Below, piece after piece: positions 11,501-24,200 of a DNA stretch of 64,000 nucleotides. How positions within the stretch are numbered: the stretch's first letter is position 1; each line of letters starts with the position of its first letter. Below the pieces are notes generated by a model that saw only the letters and a program-made list of their open reading frames with translations, made no database searches and had not been told where the DNA came from. Both the position numbers and the translations under genes were made by a program. Source of the DNA: Lateolabrax maculatus (Eukaryota > Chordata > Actinopteri > Acropomatiformes > Lateolabracidae); assembly GCA_031216445.1 (NCBI GenBank), contig CM062212.1:1737001-1801000 (forward strand). The letters are read 5' to 3'.

Positions 11501-14500
11501 GAACAGAGTCTGTGGAAAACAGTGTCAGGCTGCAGATTAAAAATATACTTTTAATTATCCTCTTTTCTTTTATGACGGCACTCACCGCATCTTTTTCTCT
11601 TTCTGGAAGCCTTTGTTTGTTTGATAACTATGTGAAATGTTCCTTTTTGATAGTAAATTAACTAAGTAGACTGAAAACAGTTTGACATCACCTGATCCTT
11701 CATCCGGGCTCTCCGCGGTATCGTGATCTTCGTGCTGACGTCTTCGAAGAACTCGGTGCTCAGCTCCTCCTCCTGCTGCTGCTCTCCGGCGCTCTTCACC
11801 GCCGCCTCCACCCGGCCTCCGGAGGGCGCCGGCGAGGAGTGGGCAGAGTCTGCGGGTCGTGGGGAAACGCTGTCCAGCCTGTTGACGCTTCCTGTGCTGG
11901 CGTTGTCGGCCTCCTCCTCGTCGTCACTGGACAGGACGACTGGGGAGGAAACACCAGAGAACTCGGTTTAACTCTGTTATTTTGTATTTTGCTTTTTTTC
12001 TTATCTACACAAACTACACAAGGAAAGTGGTGTTTGATTGTTTTGAATATGTTGTTGTATGTATATGACGCTGTGAATCTACCAGCCTGTCTGTCCTGTT
12101 TCCCCACAGCAGACGTCTGTTCGGTGGTGTAATGTTTGTTGTTTTTTTTCTGCCTGCATTGAAAAACTGTTTGTGCAAAACCTGCATCCAGACTTATAAC
12201 AGACCTTCTTCATGTAGTAGATTTAGATTTGATGTTATAATTTGGAGCCAAAACACATCTGTTAACTTGATTATATCCATTTATGTCTGACGACAAGTCT
12301 TCAACGCTCACATCCCAACATGGATGAAGACGATCAAGAATGTGCAGCTTAAGTGAAGAAATGTTCAGATGTTTTTAATCTCTTTCCTTATGCAACTGTT
12401 TGTTACTGGATCAATTTACCCACTGAGGTTTTTTATTATTGTATATTCCTTATTTTGGTCTTTGAAAATGATAAAACTAAATATTAAAAGGCCACAGACA
12501 GGTAGCCAAGTGTCAGACTAAAAACTGACAGGTTGTCAAAAGATTTTCTTTTAAATTTCCGCTCTCTCTGCAGCAGTTTGTCACAGGTTGATGTGCAGCC
12601 TTTGACAGTGATGTTCGTTTTCATTTAGCAGAACAGGGGAGCTCACGCTGCTCTCCCCCTGGGTGCTTTAGATCGGACGCTGAGGAGAAATCTGACTTGA
12701 AATGATACAGGAAAGAAGAGGGGAGGCTGAGAATAACGATGTTTCAATTATGAGGAACACTGGTGGGAACGAGTGAAGTCAATTTAATTAAAGAGTTGTA
12801 GTTTTGAGGCTCTACGGTCTTTAATCCCAGCTCACAATTTCAGCCATTAGATGAGATTTTAAACTCTGATACCCTTAAGTCTGGCTCCTAACGCCTGACT
12901 GCAGCTGAAAACATGACAGCAGCATTAAACTGAATCCCAGATCGTCTCCAGCGGTACAAACAGCCGCTCAGACTGTGGATTTAAAGCACGTTGGGTGTCG
13001 CAGGTAAATATCGAGAGCAGGTTCAAGTCATAAGTTTACTTCCTGTGGGCGACGAAGCACATTAAAACTCTTAACTTGCTCTTTCTTACTCACTGGGGTC
13101 GTTGAGCTCGTGCTGCTGGGCCGCCGCCGTCGCCCTCTTCCCTTTGGGCGGGTTTCTGGCTCCGCAGCAGCTCGACGTCCCGGCCAACAGAGGGGCCCTG
13201 CCGTTACTCAGAGGCATCAGGGTGCCCCGGGCGCTCGTGATCCGTATGGGCAGAGTCTCCCCGCGGGGCGCCCTCATGGTCGTGGCCGGCTTGTAGAAGC
13301 TCTGTTGCAGGCTGTTTGGTCCGGGGGAGGGCTGGGATCGGATGGGGGGTCGGGGGGTCGGGGACGACAGCGCAGCCTGCTGGCAGGGCAGCAGCGCCGG
13401 GCCCGTCCCACAGCTCTGACACTTGGCGCCGTCCTCGCTCAGCTTGTTGCACTTCACGCACACCGACTGGTAGACCGTCGGCCGGAGAGGCTGCCGGAGA
13501 AAAACACTTGTTAAGGCCGGATCCAACATCAGCATCTCATGTGAGGTTGTTCATGTGATGAATTCAAGTCGAATATTCACTCGTCTTTTAACTCTGTTTG
13601 GTCTCCTGAAAAAATATCTGATTCTTTAGGTTGTCAATGTTTTTAAAATTAATTGGTTGTGCAACTGTTTTCTAGAGATTTCTCTGAATTCCCTGTGCTT
13701 GTTTATTGTGTTTTGTCTCTGTTTTTGTCTCTAACTATGTGTAGTTTTTATTTACGCTGGTGTCTGTCTTGGCCAGGTCTCCCCATGGAAAAGAGATTTT
13801 TAATCTCAATGGGTGTTTTTCCCTCCTGGTTAAATAAAAGGTTAAATTAAAAAAAGATTGTAACAATGTTCTGAATAATTAAGAAAGTTAATGTCAGTAT
13901 TCGTGCCAATAAGTTTGAATTTGATGATCACTACAAGTGACACCTTCCACTATAAAGAGATCGTATATCAAATCCCCAGAATGATGTTTGAGAATTAAAA
14001 TAAGTTCATGACTAATATGTCACCTCTTTTTTCACTGAAAGAGGGTTTGATTTTGGTTTACTTTGCCTGTGGACAACATACAGGAGGACTTCTACATGTG
14101 GATGCTTCCCCTACATTGATTGAACTACTGTGCAGGAAGCTGTAATAAAGCTTCTCAGCCACACTGTCAGTGTCTCTAAAGGTCACTGGCTGATCACAGC
14201 ACCTTCTGTCCCAGAGAACAGCTGAATATGAAGCACTGCAGGCTCTGGATTAAACCTCAGGTGGACAGTCGCTCTGTGTCTGAGGCTCCAGCTGCAGCGA
14301 CGGGACGATGATCGACGGGCCGGTGCGACATGATTTCTGGGTAATGAAGTCCAAGCCTCTCTTACCTCTGCTGCTTTGACCTGCGAAGGAAAACTACAGC
14401 AGGCCTCTAACGGTTTCCTCTTCTGCTGGGCACGACGCTTAATGTTAAGGGTATCTTCTTCTGAAAGGATAAAGAATAAAACAATCAACACAAATTTACT

Positions 14501-15221
14501 TATTTATTCTATAGAATAAAAAAGATATTTGTTTTCGTCCGTTTTGAAATAAAGATCCTATTACTGATTGGCAGCCGATATATCTGCTGTAAGAAAAAAT
14601 TATCATGAGCCAATAAAGCTCAGCGGCCACACACCAAAACCTCCTTAGTAAAACACAATTTGCTGTTATACTGAGCAGGAATTACATTTGGTTTCAGAAG
14701 TGGGGGAGACACATTGAAGAGCTTCTTATATCTAGTAGTCTTGCCTTGGAGCGGCATGCCTGTTACCTGAGAGGCAAAACCCAGGGCAAAACAGTCTGAG
14801 CAGCCCTGTCAGCTAACACGAGGATATCAATTAGGAATCCAAACATCTTCATACATTTTCGGACTTTAGTCGCCTGTTATTTTGAGCACCGGAGCTTCAA
14901 CAACACAAGGACGCTCTTTGTTTACACTCTCTGAGGCTTCCCAGCCTCATTTCACTCACATTATTCCTTCTAAAATAAAAAATAAACACAGCGGGCGAAG
15001 AGGCTGTTGACAAAAAACTACTTTGGGAGCAGTTGTTTCCCTCCAAGGTCGCCTTTATCTTGATCTAAACCCGCCCGATTATTTCCGTGTTCGGGGAGTT
15101 GTTTTGGTTAGAGCCTCTACTAGCCGAGCGAGGGATCGACCAGCAGCTCTGAGGATTAATGTGGGAGGCCTGAGATCTCCTCCTCCGCTGGCAGGAGCAG
15201 GCAGGAGGCTCAGCCCTGATC

Positions 15222-15270
<49 letters not shown>

Positions 15271-18200
15271 TCCACAAATACAAAGATACTCATCAGTGCT
15301 CATCAGACACACACACACACGCACACACACACACATTTTTCTCGCAAATACTGCTTACACACACCAAAGCCACATACAAACAAACACACACACCTTCCCA
15401 GCAAAAGAACACAGTGTGCCCGTCGACATTAAACACCAGCTATCTGTCTGTACGTCACCAGTATCCATCTTCTCTTCAAACACAGCTTGAGAATGACTTT
15501 TAAAAAATCCTGTGTCATGTATTTGATGAGCTGTGAACTCTGGGTACCGGAGCTGTGAACTCTGGGTACCGGAGCTGTGAACTCTGGGTACCGGAGCTGT
15601 GAACTCTGGGTACTGAATACCTGGGATCTCAGGACAGGTGAGGACGATGCTGTCCACTTCTACGGCTTGCTGTGTGGTGGAGAAGTCATTTCTGCAGGAG
15701 AAAACAAAAAGACAAGATGATCAGTGACATCATTCATCTAACTGGAGCTGGAACCAGGTTTCTGTGTAACTTCAAGGAGCTTTCAATGACTTTCAAAGTT
15801 TTCACATTTGTATTTATTGTAATAAGACATGAGAGGTTTTAAATGACTTGTTATCAAGATTTAAACAAGATTTTTTGTCAATCAACAAACTTTCAAGGAT
15901 TTTCCAGGACTGTGGGGACGCTTCAGGCCTTAACGGTTTCCCCAGACTTAAAAACACACCAAATTCAACAATACACAAAGCCCATCGATCTCAGAGGGAG
16001 AGACAGTCAATTGATTAATATGAGAGCAAAACAGACTCAACTGATGTGGGTCAAAGGTCACCGGACGGATGCAAAGTGGCAGAGATCAAAGGCTCGAAGC
16101 TGCACATATTTCACCACAGCGTAAAAGAAAACTGAGCTGACGCCAGCTAATCATCAGCCAGAGAGCAGCGATAAGCTGACACCACGTCTCACTGCGGCCT
16201 CAACAACAGAGTCCGGTTTGTTTCACAGTATTTAACAGCTGAGCACGAAGACCTGAGTCAGTGTGAACGCAACCTTTCTACGACACGGACATTCAAATCT
16301 TGGCTTTGGAGGTTCTGTTGGTAGAACATAAAACAACATTTGGTGACCAAACCAATAATGGAGGGAAAAAATGACAATTTTTTGAACATTGGCAAGAAGT
16401 TGCAAAGGAAATAATGAAACTATTTGGAACAAAAGTTGATTTCTCTTTTGTCACATTATAACTGGGCGTAATCCCTCATAAACTAAAGGCACAGGACGAA
16501 TATCTCTTTAAAATACAATATACGTTTGGCAGCTTGATCACACAGAAGTGGCTGCAGACAAACCCTCCGACAAAAGGACAACTGTAAAGGATCCCTCAGT
16601 GAGATAAAGGTCAATTTGTCCACATCAATAGGAAGTAACTCATTACATGTGTCACGGAAAGACCTTGAACCACTCATTTAACTCAAATATCAATAAAAAA
16701 CTACAACACTGGTTTCAGAAAAACACTGGCAATAACAGCTGGTTCTCCTAACAGTATAAACTTATTTTATGTCTGAGCCATGACGCATAAGCTGCATTTT
16801 ACACAAAATACATCATGAAAGGAAACAAAGATAAAATAGTGATTGTGATACTTTGTCAGTTTATTTATTTAATTTATAATTTATTTTTTATTTAAAACAC
16901 ATTTGTAAAAACATTGTATGTATTGAATTTTAACTGTGTGCCTCCTCTCCTCTCTTCCTCTGCCATGGAGTTCGGTAAAACTGGAAACATATTCACAGAT
17001 TAAATAACTCGAGCTTCAATCAAAGCGAGCCGGACAAATAACACTCATCTCCACGTAGAGCCGGCTGTGAGACGAGGGCGTCTAGAAAGTGCAACACTGA
17101 AAAGAGATACTACAAAAATATTCAATAACTTCACTCTTATACAGTGTAGTCCTGCTGGTTAAACTACAACACTTAGTTTGGAAAAACGCTGCATATTAAT
17201 ATACATGCGATCTGGAGGCGAAAGGGACAGGTGCATGCTGGTGATCTGCAAACAACAGGAAGTTGTACCACATGTGGTTTTGCTCACCAACAGTCAGCAG
17301 TTACAGCAGCAGCAGCTCATGGAGGCGAAATAAGGTACTTTAACCTGATTCCTGGAGTCACAACACTATAAACCTCCATGAGGCTCCGATCAGACAGAGA
17401 TCGCTCTCTAGCAGCCTGGGCAGCCTTCTGTTTTCAATGACAACGAAGCTTTTTGATCGCTGCTTTTGTGTTGCTGAGTTTTGCATTTTTGCAGGAGCAG
17501 AGCAGAAAAGCGTCCAATCGGATGACCAGCTGGTGCTGCTCCCCGTGATTTCTCCTGTCTGACGGTCTCATGTCCCTACATGGATCTCTATGGGAACAAC
17601 CCTCAATCAGACACAGAACAAGTGCTCTAGTTTATTCACTCGGTAACTGTCTAGCTAAATAACTAACTCTAACTAACTAAAAAAAAAAAATTAATTGTAG
17701 GTGCTGTTCAACCTGTAAAAAGGCTTCTATCCAAGTTAATCAGCTTAGAAATCATTGGGGAAAATGCTCCTTATAGCTGCAGAACTTGCCTGAATCGTTT
17801 TAAAGTGTTTTTCAGTATCAAAGTGACCCAGTTCTTAATGGGGCCAGTTTGCCAAAATGTAAACAAATATACATAGCTAAAAAACAACAATATACTTCCT
17901 GTTTACTCATTTACAAGTTGTGTGAAACAATGTGGTTGTTTCCTCAGAGTGACTCTCCAAAACCTGGGAAGTCCGTCGTACCTTTGGACTGGTTTCCTTA
18001 TTGCAGAGGGCATTTGTGCGTGCTGAAAGTGTCGCCCTTGTAAAACGATTCCTTGTGAAGGTGCAGGACTGATGATTAAATAGTTGGTTCTGTTGGGCAT
18101 CGGGGAGGACGTTGCTACTGTGAGAGGGACCTCGCTGCAGGACGAGAGGACAACGTGAAGTCAAACACTGACAGACACTTCAAACACCTGTAAGCAGCCA

Positions 18201-21200
18201 TTTTACTGAGTAAATACAATCCTGCGCTAAACATTAACTAATCAGATTTATAATGTTTAAAGTATCTCAAGCTTTTGCAGGAAGCATCTATAAGATTAAC
18301 TAAAACAATTTTAGCTTTTTAAATCCCTTTCTCTCAATTAACTTTTTTTTTGTAGATTTATCATCTATAATTTTGTATTTATTTCTATTAAATTCTGCCA
18401 GTAAAACAAAAAGAATAAAAACACTGGTGTAAAAAGTGATGTAAGAATTAGTACTAAAACAAAGTCATCCAGACGAAAGTGCAGGAACAAAAAGAAAGGA
18501 TTTATTATTACACTACTGTGTGGTGAACACTGTATGTATCAATAGCAACAAGTGAAGCGAAACATGATTATTCTCAGAAAAACATATTTATGAACTAAAA
18601 GCAGAAGTGCAGTCACTTTTTCCATATTTCTGGCTTGTTTCAAATCACCATCATCATAATTTCCAAACCACCTGAAAATAATCACAGCCCAGAAACACAC
18701 AGTCACTTCATATGCACAGGATTCGCCTCGCCGTACCTGAGCCTCTTGGGCGCCAGCTTGTTCAGAGGCCTCATGTGATTATTTGGCCGGTTTTCATACG
18801 TTCTCAAAGGATCCGAGGAAGTGAAGTGCCGAAGAGTGGGAGACTGTGGAAACGACACACACATGAATAAAGAGGCTCAACACACACACACACACACACA
18901 CAAGAAATCAAATCTGGCTAATCCTAAAGCCTCGCTACAGTATCATCAGCGTACATGCAGACATCTGCAGCCGAAACACAGCGCAACTCAAAGCAATAAA
19001 CATTTCTGCTAATTCTGGGGGAAACAGAGACAAATTAACTTAACTGCGTTGAGTTTAAAAGCAGTTCTTGAAAAAGAAGCTCCATTTCAACACAAGTATA
19101 TATTTATTACTAATTTATTAGTGGAAACTTTATTATTCAAATATGAGTTGAACTGTTGAATGTCAGCTGATCTGATTCATGTTTTTTTGACATAAATAAA
19201 ATCTAATGTGGATGATTTTCTTTACAGAACAATCAGAGACCAACACCTGACTCCCGGCAGCAGCCGACGCCGCCCTCGAGGCGTCCCGCAGCGCCCCAGC
19301 AGCGTTAGCTCATGTGCTGCCGAGGTCCTTCGGGTGCCGTTGCTCCGAGCGCCAGGCGCCAGCCAGGCTGTGGCCGCTGTCTGCAGGCCTGCTCGGGGCG
19401 CCCTGCAGCCCCGCTGGGAGGCAACGGTTACAGGGGCGCGAGCCGGAGGAGGGGGGTGGGTGGGGGGAGAGTAGAGATCAGGGAGGACGGTTTACCTTTT
19501 TCTCCTCGGGGGAGGTGGGCTGCTGCCTGTCCATCTCCTCCACGCTCACCACGCTCGCACTGAGAGGAAAACAAAGACATGACGGTCAGACTCCATGTTC
19601 ACACATTTCCACACAGCAGATTTTATATTGTGTGAATGTCTCTGTGTGAATATCAGTGTTTGTATGAAATGACACATCTGCACCACACAGTGGATTCTAG
19701 GGTTCGACCGATATTTATATTACCGCTTATTATTGTTTGTATTCAATAGTTTAAGTACTGAACGTGCCAACAGCTGACATTTATCTCAACATTTTCACAT
19801 TGAGAAATAAAACACTGGAGTCTGGCTGATACATATATTATGTCTTTAGTCTACAGTCACTGGAGAGGAGAGATTATTAGAACATTAGAAGCTTTAAAAA
19901 AGTAGGATTTATTGCAGAAAGAGATTAGTTTAAACAATAACACAAGCTACTTCAAAGTAACTCTGATCTGTCAGTCAAGTACTGCACTTGGGTACAATTT
20001 TGAGGTACTTTTCTGCTACTTTGAATTCTACATTTCAGAGGGAAATATTGTCCTTTTTACTCTACATTAATTTGACTCAGATTAACGACACAATATATAA
20101 TTATTAATATAAGCCGGCCAGGACTTGTACTTGTAACAGAGTATTTCTACGCTGTGGTATTTCTACTTTTACTTTAGGAAAATACTGGAGTACTTCTTCC
20201 ACCGCTGGTGCTACTGAGATGAGTCAAACTGGTCAAAATGAACTTGATGTACTGAGTCTATGATGTAAAACATTTGACTGACAAATTAACTTTCAGCACA
20301 AAAACGCAACAGTTTGGATCATCAATTACTCGTTTCAGTCATTTATTTATAACAGTTGTTCACTGTAAATTGAATATCTTCAGGTTTTGGACTGTTGGTC
20401 AAACAAAACAAGATTTAAAGAGTTCATTGTGGGCCCACTGTTTAAATAACTGTATAAACTAAACATTTTAAACAGATGAATCATTAGTTATAGCCCTACT
20501 GCCTTTAAATGAAGATTAAATGTACAAAAAAGGCTGCAAAAGGGGCAAATGAAACTGCAGGTTTGACTAATTTTCTCTGCGTGTAAAGAGGAGGAAAGAT
20601 ATTAACTATCAGCCGACATATCGGTCCAACCCTAGCAGATTCCAGTTTGTAAAACAGGGCAGAGGATTTACATGCAGACGGTGATTTATGTGGCCACACA
20701 GATCTGTACTACTGCACTAAAAAAGGCCGCTGCGTATATCATCAGAGACGGGAATAGCCCGCTCGGCAGAGGTGTCGCCGGGGTCTTTTCCCTGAATGTG
20801 TGGTGGAGAAGTGATGCAGTGCAGCGCTGGTGTTGCAGGAAAACGAGGGCTGGAGAAGTGCTTACTCATGTCTCCCTTCCTCTTCACTGTCACCAGAGAG
20901 AGAAAAGCTCCAGTTGTGCTTGTACCCTCCATCTCGCCTGGTCTCTGACCTATCCAGGGCTTGGATTGGATAATAAACCAGACTCACATCAGTGCAGAGA
21001 CACAGGACCAAGACACAATGACCATTTAGATGAAGCCACATTTCAGGGCTGATCATTCGACAACTAGATGATGTGAAAAACTGAGAACAATCATCAATAT
21101 CTGGGCTCCAAATGTTCAACTGCAAATAACAAAAACACACTCGTCACTGCAGTGAAGTTTCCATCTTTCTTTTCCCAGACTTAATTACTTAACAGTCTTT

Positions 21201-24200
21201 TAGTAAACGTTTATTAGGGCTGTGCGATACAACGATGAATCTCACGTGACGATGGAAATGTGTCGCAAATCGCTCAAATCTTTACCGCCCAATATATTTT
21301 TCGGTATTTGGACGATGCTTTGCGCTCTCCCGTATGGCACGGACGCAGGCAGGAAACGTGCATGAAGGCAACACAAACAGACACGGAGGAGCGTGAACGT
21401 GATACAGAGCGGGAAGACGACTACAGACTCAAACACCACTAACCTCTTTTACTAGTCACCAATTAATACTTTATATATTAATATTTTATATTTTGTACCA
21501 TGCTTAATTGAAAGGTGCACAAAGGTTAAAAATAAGACAAATAATATAAGTAATTACCTTTTACTTGTCGACTATATAAATGCAGAGTGTATTAAAACAG
21601 GCCTTTCTATGTGATCATTTTATTTTAACTATTTATTCATTGAATTTACAGAAAATGTGCGTAATCGTGATACGTATCCTTATCTGGATATAAAGTGTGG
21701 TATATCGGGATATGAGATTTTGGTCGTATCACACAGCCCCAACGTTAATATTCAGTAAGATTATTACACCAACAGCAAATATTATGATTTATGACATAAG
21801 AGTAGGTATAAAAGTAAAAGTAAAGTACATGTTTAGAGATATTCAGTCTTCGGAGCAACTGGAAGTCACTGTCAATATACAGATTTTACCCAACTTTCCA
21901 GGTCTGTGTCCTGGATGTAAAACAGATTAAAGGTGACGTTTTCTCCATCTTTAGAGGGTGGACCCACAGGTGGGATTAATGTGGTAGTCTGAGTCCAAAG
22001 ATTACAGGGTCACTGAAATTAAAGCTCACATCACTCCTCCTCATTTACAGTAATTTGAAGGCGTGCACTGCATCAAGTTGCATCAAAATTAGATAGTTTT
22101 TTTCCATAAATAAAATGATAAACGTTGACTCAGTCCGCTGATTCAATTCTCACAGCGAATCTCTGCTGCATAATTTTTCTTATTTATCCAATTGCTCACA
22201 ATGAGGCAGCTGCAGATTATTAATTTTGGAACAATGGCATCACATCAGGACTCAGTTTTAACCCTGTGTTTAGGTATTGAAATGGGTATCAGGGGGAGAA
22301 AAGGTTGGTCTTAACACTAAACCTGCTACCTGAGTGAATTAAATTCAACCTTAGACCCACAGGGGCTGCTGGGTAAAGAGGTGAAAACAAAGTTAAGGTG
22401 CTTTTGTGACTCAAAATACACAGAAAACATTCCCAACATGGCCTCTAATGCTAAAAGGACTCAAGGTAAACAAGCATATTGAGTGTTTATATTTCGGTCT
22501 GCAAAATGGACAAATGTGTTTCCTACATTTAGAATTATTCTGGACAGTATCTGACACCATCATGAGACTTTCTCTTTATCCGTCCTCAAGAGTCTGCATG
22601 GAAATTTAGTTCAAAGCGTGGACTGATTAAGGCCTGCTTCCCTAAAGTGTTGGGCGATAAAACATCTATTATCTCAACGCCAAAACATAATCACCTCCAT
22701 CGTCCGGCAGTAAAGTACAAAGCAGGATTATTACACTGCTTTCTATGAGGAATCGTCAAGTGGCATCCCAACCAGAGAGCCAATCAGACTGAAGGAATAA
22801 AGTTAATCTACTTCCACCAGCCGACTGTGGGACCACGTGGAGAGGAAGTCCACGTCCTCACAGTGTAAACAAACCCTGGTACATTTACAGTGTGAGGTGG
22901 GGCCTCAGGAGGGTCGAAAATGTTCTTTTTAGAACAGTAATAATAAAGTTTCCTACTTAAAGTGTTATAATACAGTTTGTATATATCTTGGGATGTGTAT
23001 TAAAAGAGTACAAACAATGCAAAGAAGTACATTTTATGACAAGTCAACCAGAATTAAATCAAAATAATCTAATTTATCAGTTTGTGGGAAACTTTTTATA
23101 AGTCAAGGACTGAAAACATGACCTCTCTCTGATAACAGCTTGTAATAAAATCAATTTAATTATATTCATTTTGTAGTTTTGTATTACAAAACTGTTTTTG
23201 CTTGCTCTATTATTTAGTTGTTAAATTGTTTATTTTAACCAACATAAGCTTTTATAAAGAGATATGCATCTGTTTTTTTGTTATTTTTCTAGAGAGAAAC
23301 AAATTTATATTAAACATATAATTATTTCAGGGTACAGACAGACACGTCTTCTCTCATCAGAATCAATAAATTAATAAAAGGCTTTTTGCACTTCATGTGT
23401 TAGATTTCAGACAACAAATTAATTATAAACAGGAACTCTGTTTTTGCTTTGCTCTCTTGCTTTCTTTGGTACTTTGAAAGTAGAACCAGCTGATGAGTTT
23501 CACTGTGTAAGAATTTGTCTTAAAGATCAGTCAATTAATTGATTTTCCATTCAACAGAAAATTATGGAAATGAAATGTGCTTTATAAATAGTTATTATTA
23601 TTATTATCATCATCATCATCATCATCATCAGTTGACCAACAATAATAATACCCACTTTTAAGCATTTTAATTTCTGGTCATTAACCACCTCTGTCCACTT
23701 TTGTGGAGTTGTTGTGGAATAAACACTCTAAATAACATAAAGTCAAAGAAACGCTGATATTACACCGACGCAGCAGCTTTCACAGAATACCAACAATGTT
23801 GTTGACTGACAAACATCTGCTGGATGTTGTTGAGCCGGTTGCAGAAGTTACCGTTTTCCCATGACGCCCCGACTTCCTATTTCCTCCCAAAACCAACTGA
23901 AGTGTGCGACGTCAAAAGCAACAGCCAATAACCGAACACAAAGCCGAGGATTCAAACGCAGACGGGGTTCCCTTCTTTAGACTAGGGACACATAACCAGA
24001 GTTAATAAATACACACTAAACCCAGCAGGTAAACATTAGTGAAACCTCAATGTTTTACGGGAATCAGTAACTGTCGTTTCATACAAACATGTGGCTGAAG
24101 TCGACGTATTAAAATCTGCGTCTTCTTCTGTCCCCTACACCAGATTCAGACCATCTCTAGGCCTTTTTCCTCCCAGCTTCATGCATAATGATTCTGCAGA

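Larger units (their letters stand above)
9980..19495 (-). other. SENP6 introns 3-11, what they hold
   Basis: Introns at 10166-10675, 10817-11691, 11940-13093, 13491-14365, 14461-15620, 15692-17963, 18135-18736 and 18844-19495 contain no second gene that I can see. Notable contents are the CA microsatellites at 15226-15268 and 15309-15335, the 22-bp tandem array at 15528-15615, and a CA tract at 18880-18901. The longest intron, 15692-17963, shows no recognisable element. Confidence 0.6.

Noticed and set aside
13094..13558. Plus-strand frames opposite SENP6 exon 8
   Set aside because: They are GC-rich shadows of the minus-strand exon, which has splice sites and conserved sequence.
15023..15490. 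155-codon frame with a THTHTH run
   Set aside because: It is produced by CA microsatellites and lies in a SENP6 intron on the opposite strand.
15528..15615. CRISPR-like direct repeats
   Set aside because: The units are contiguous without spacers, in a vertebrate intron. This is a simple tandem array.
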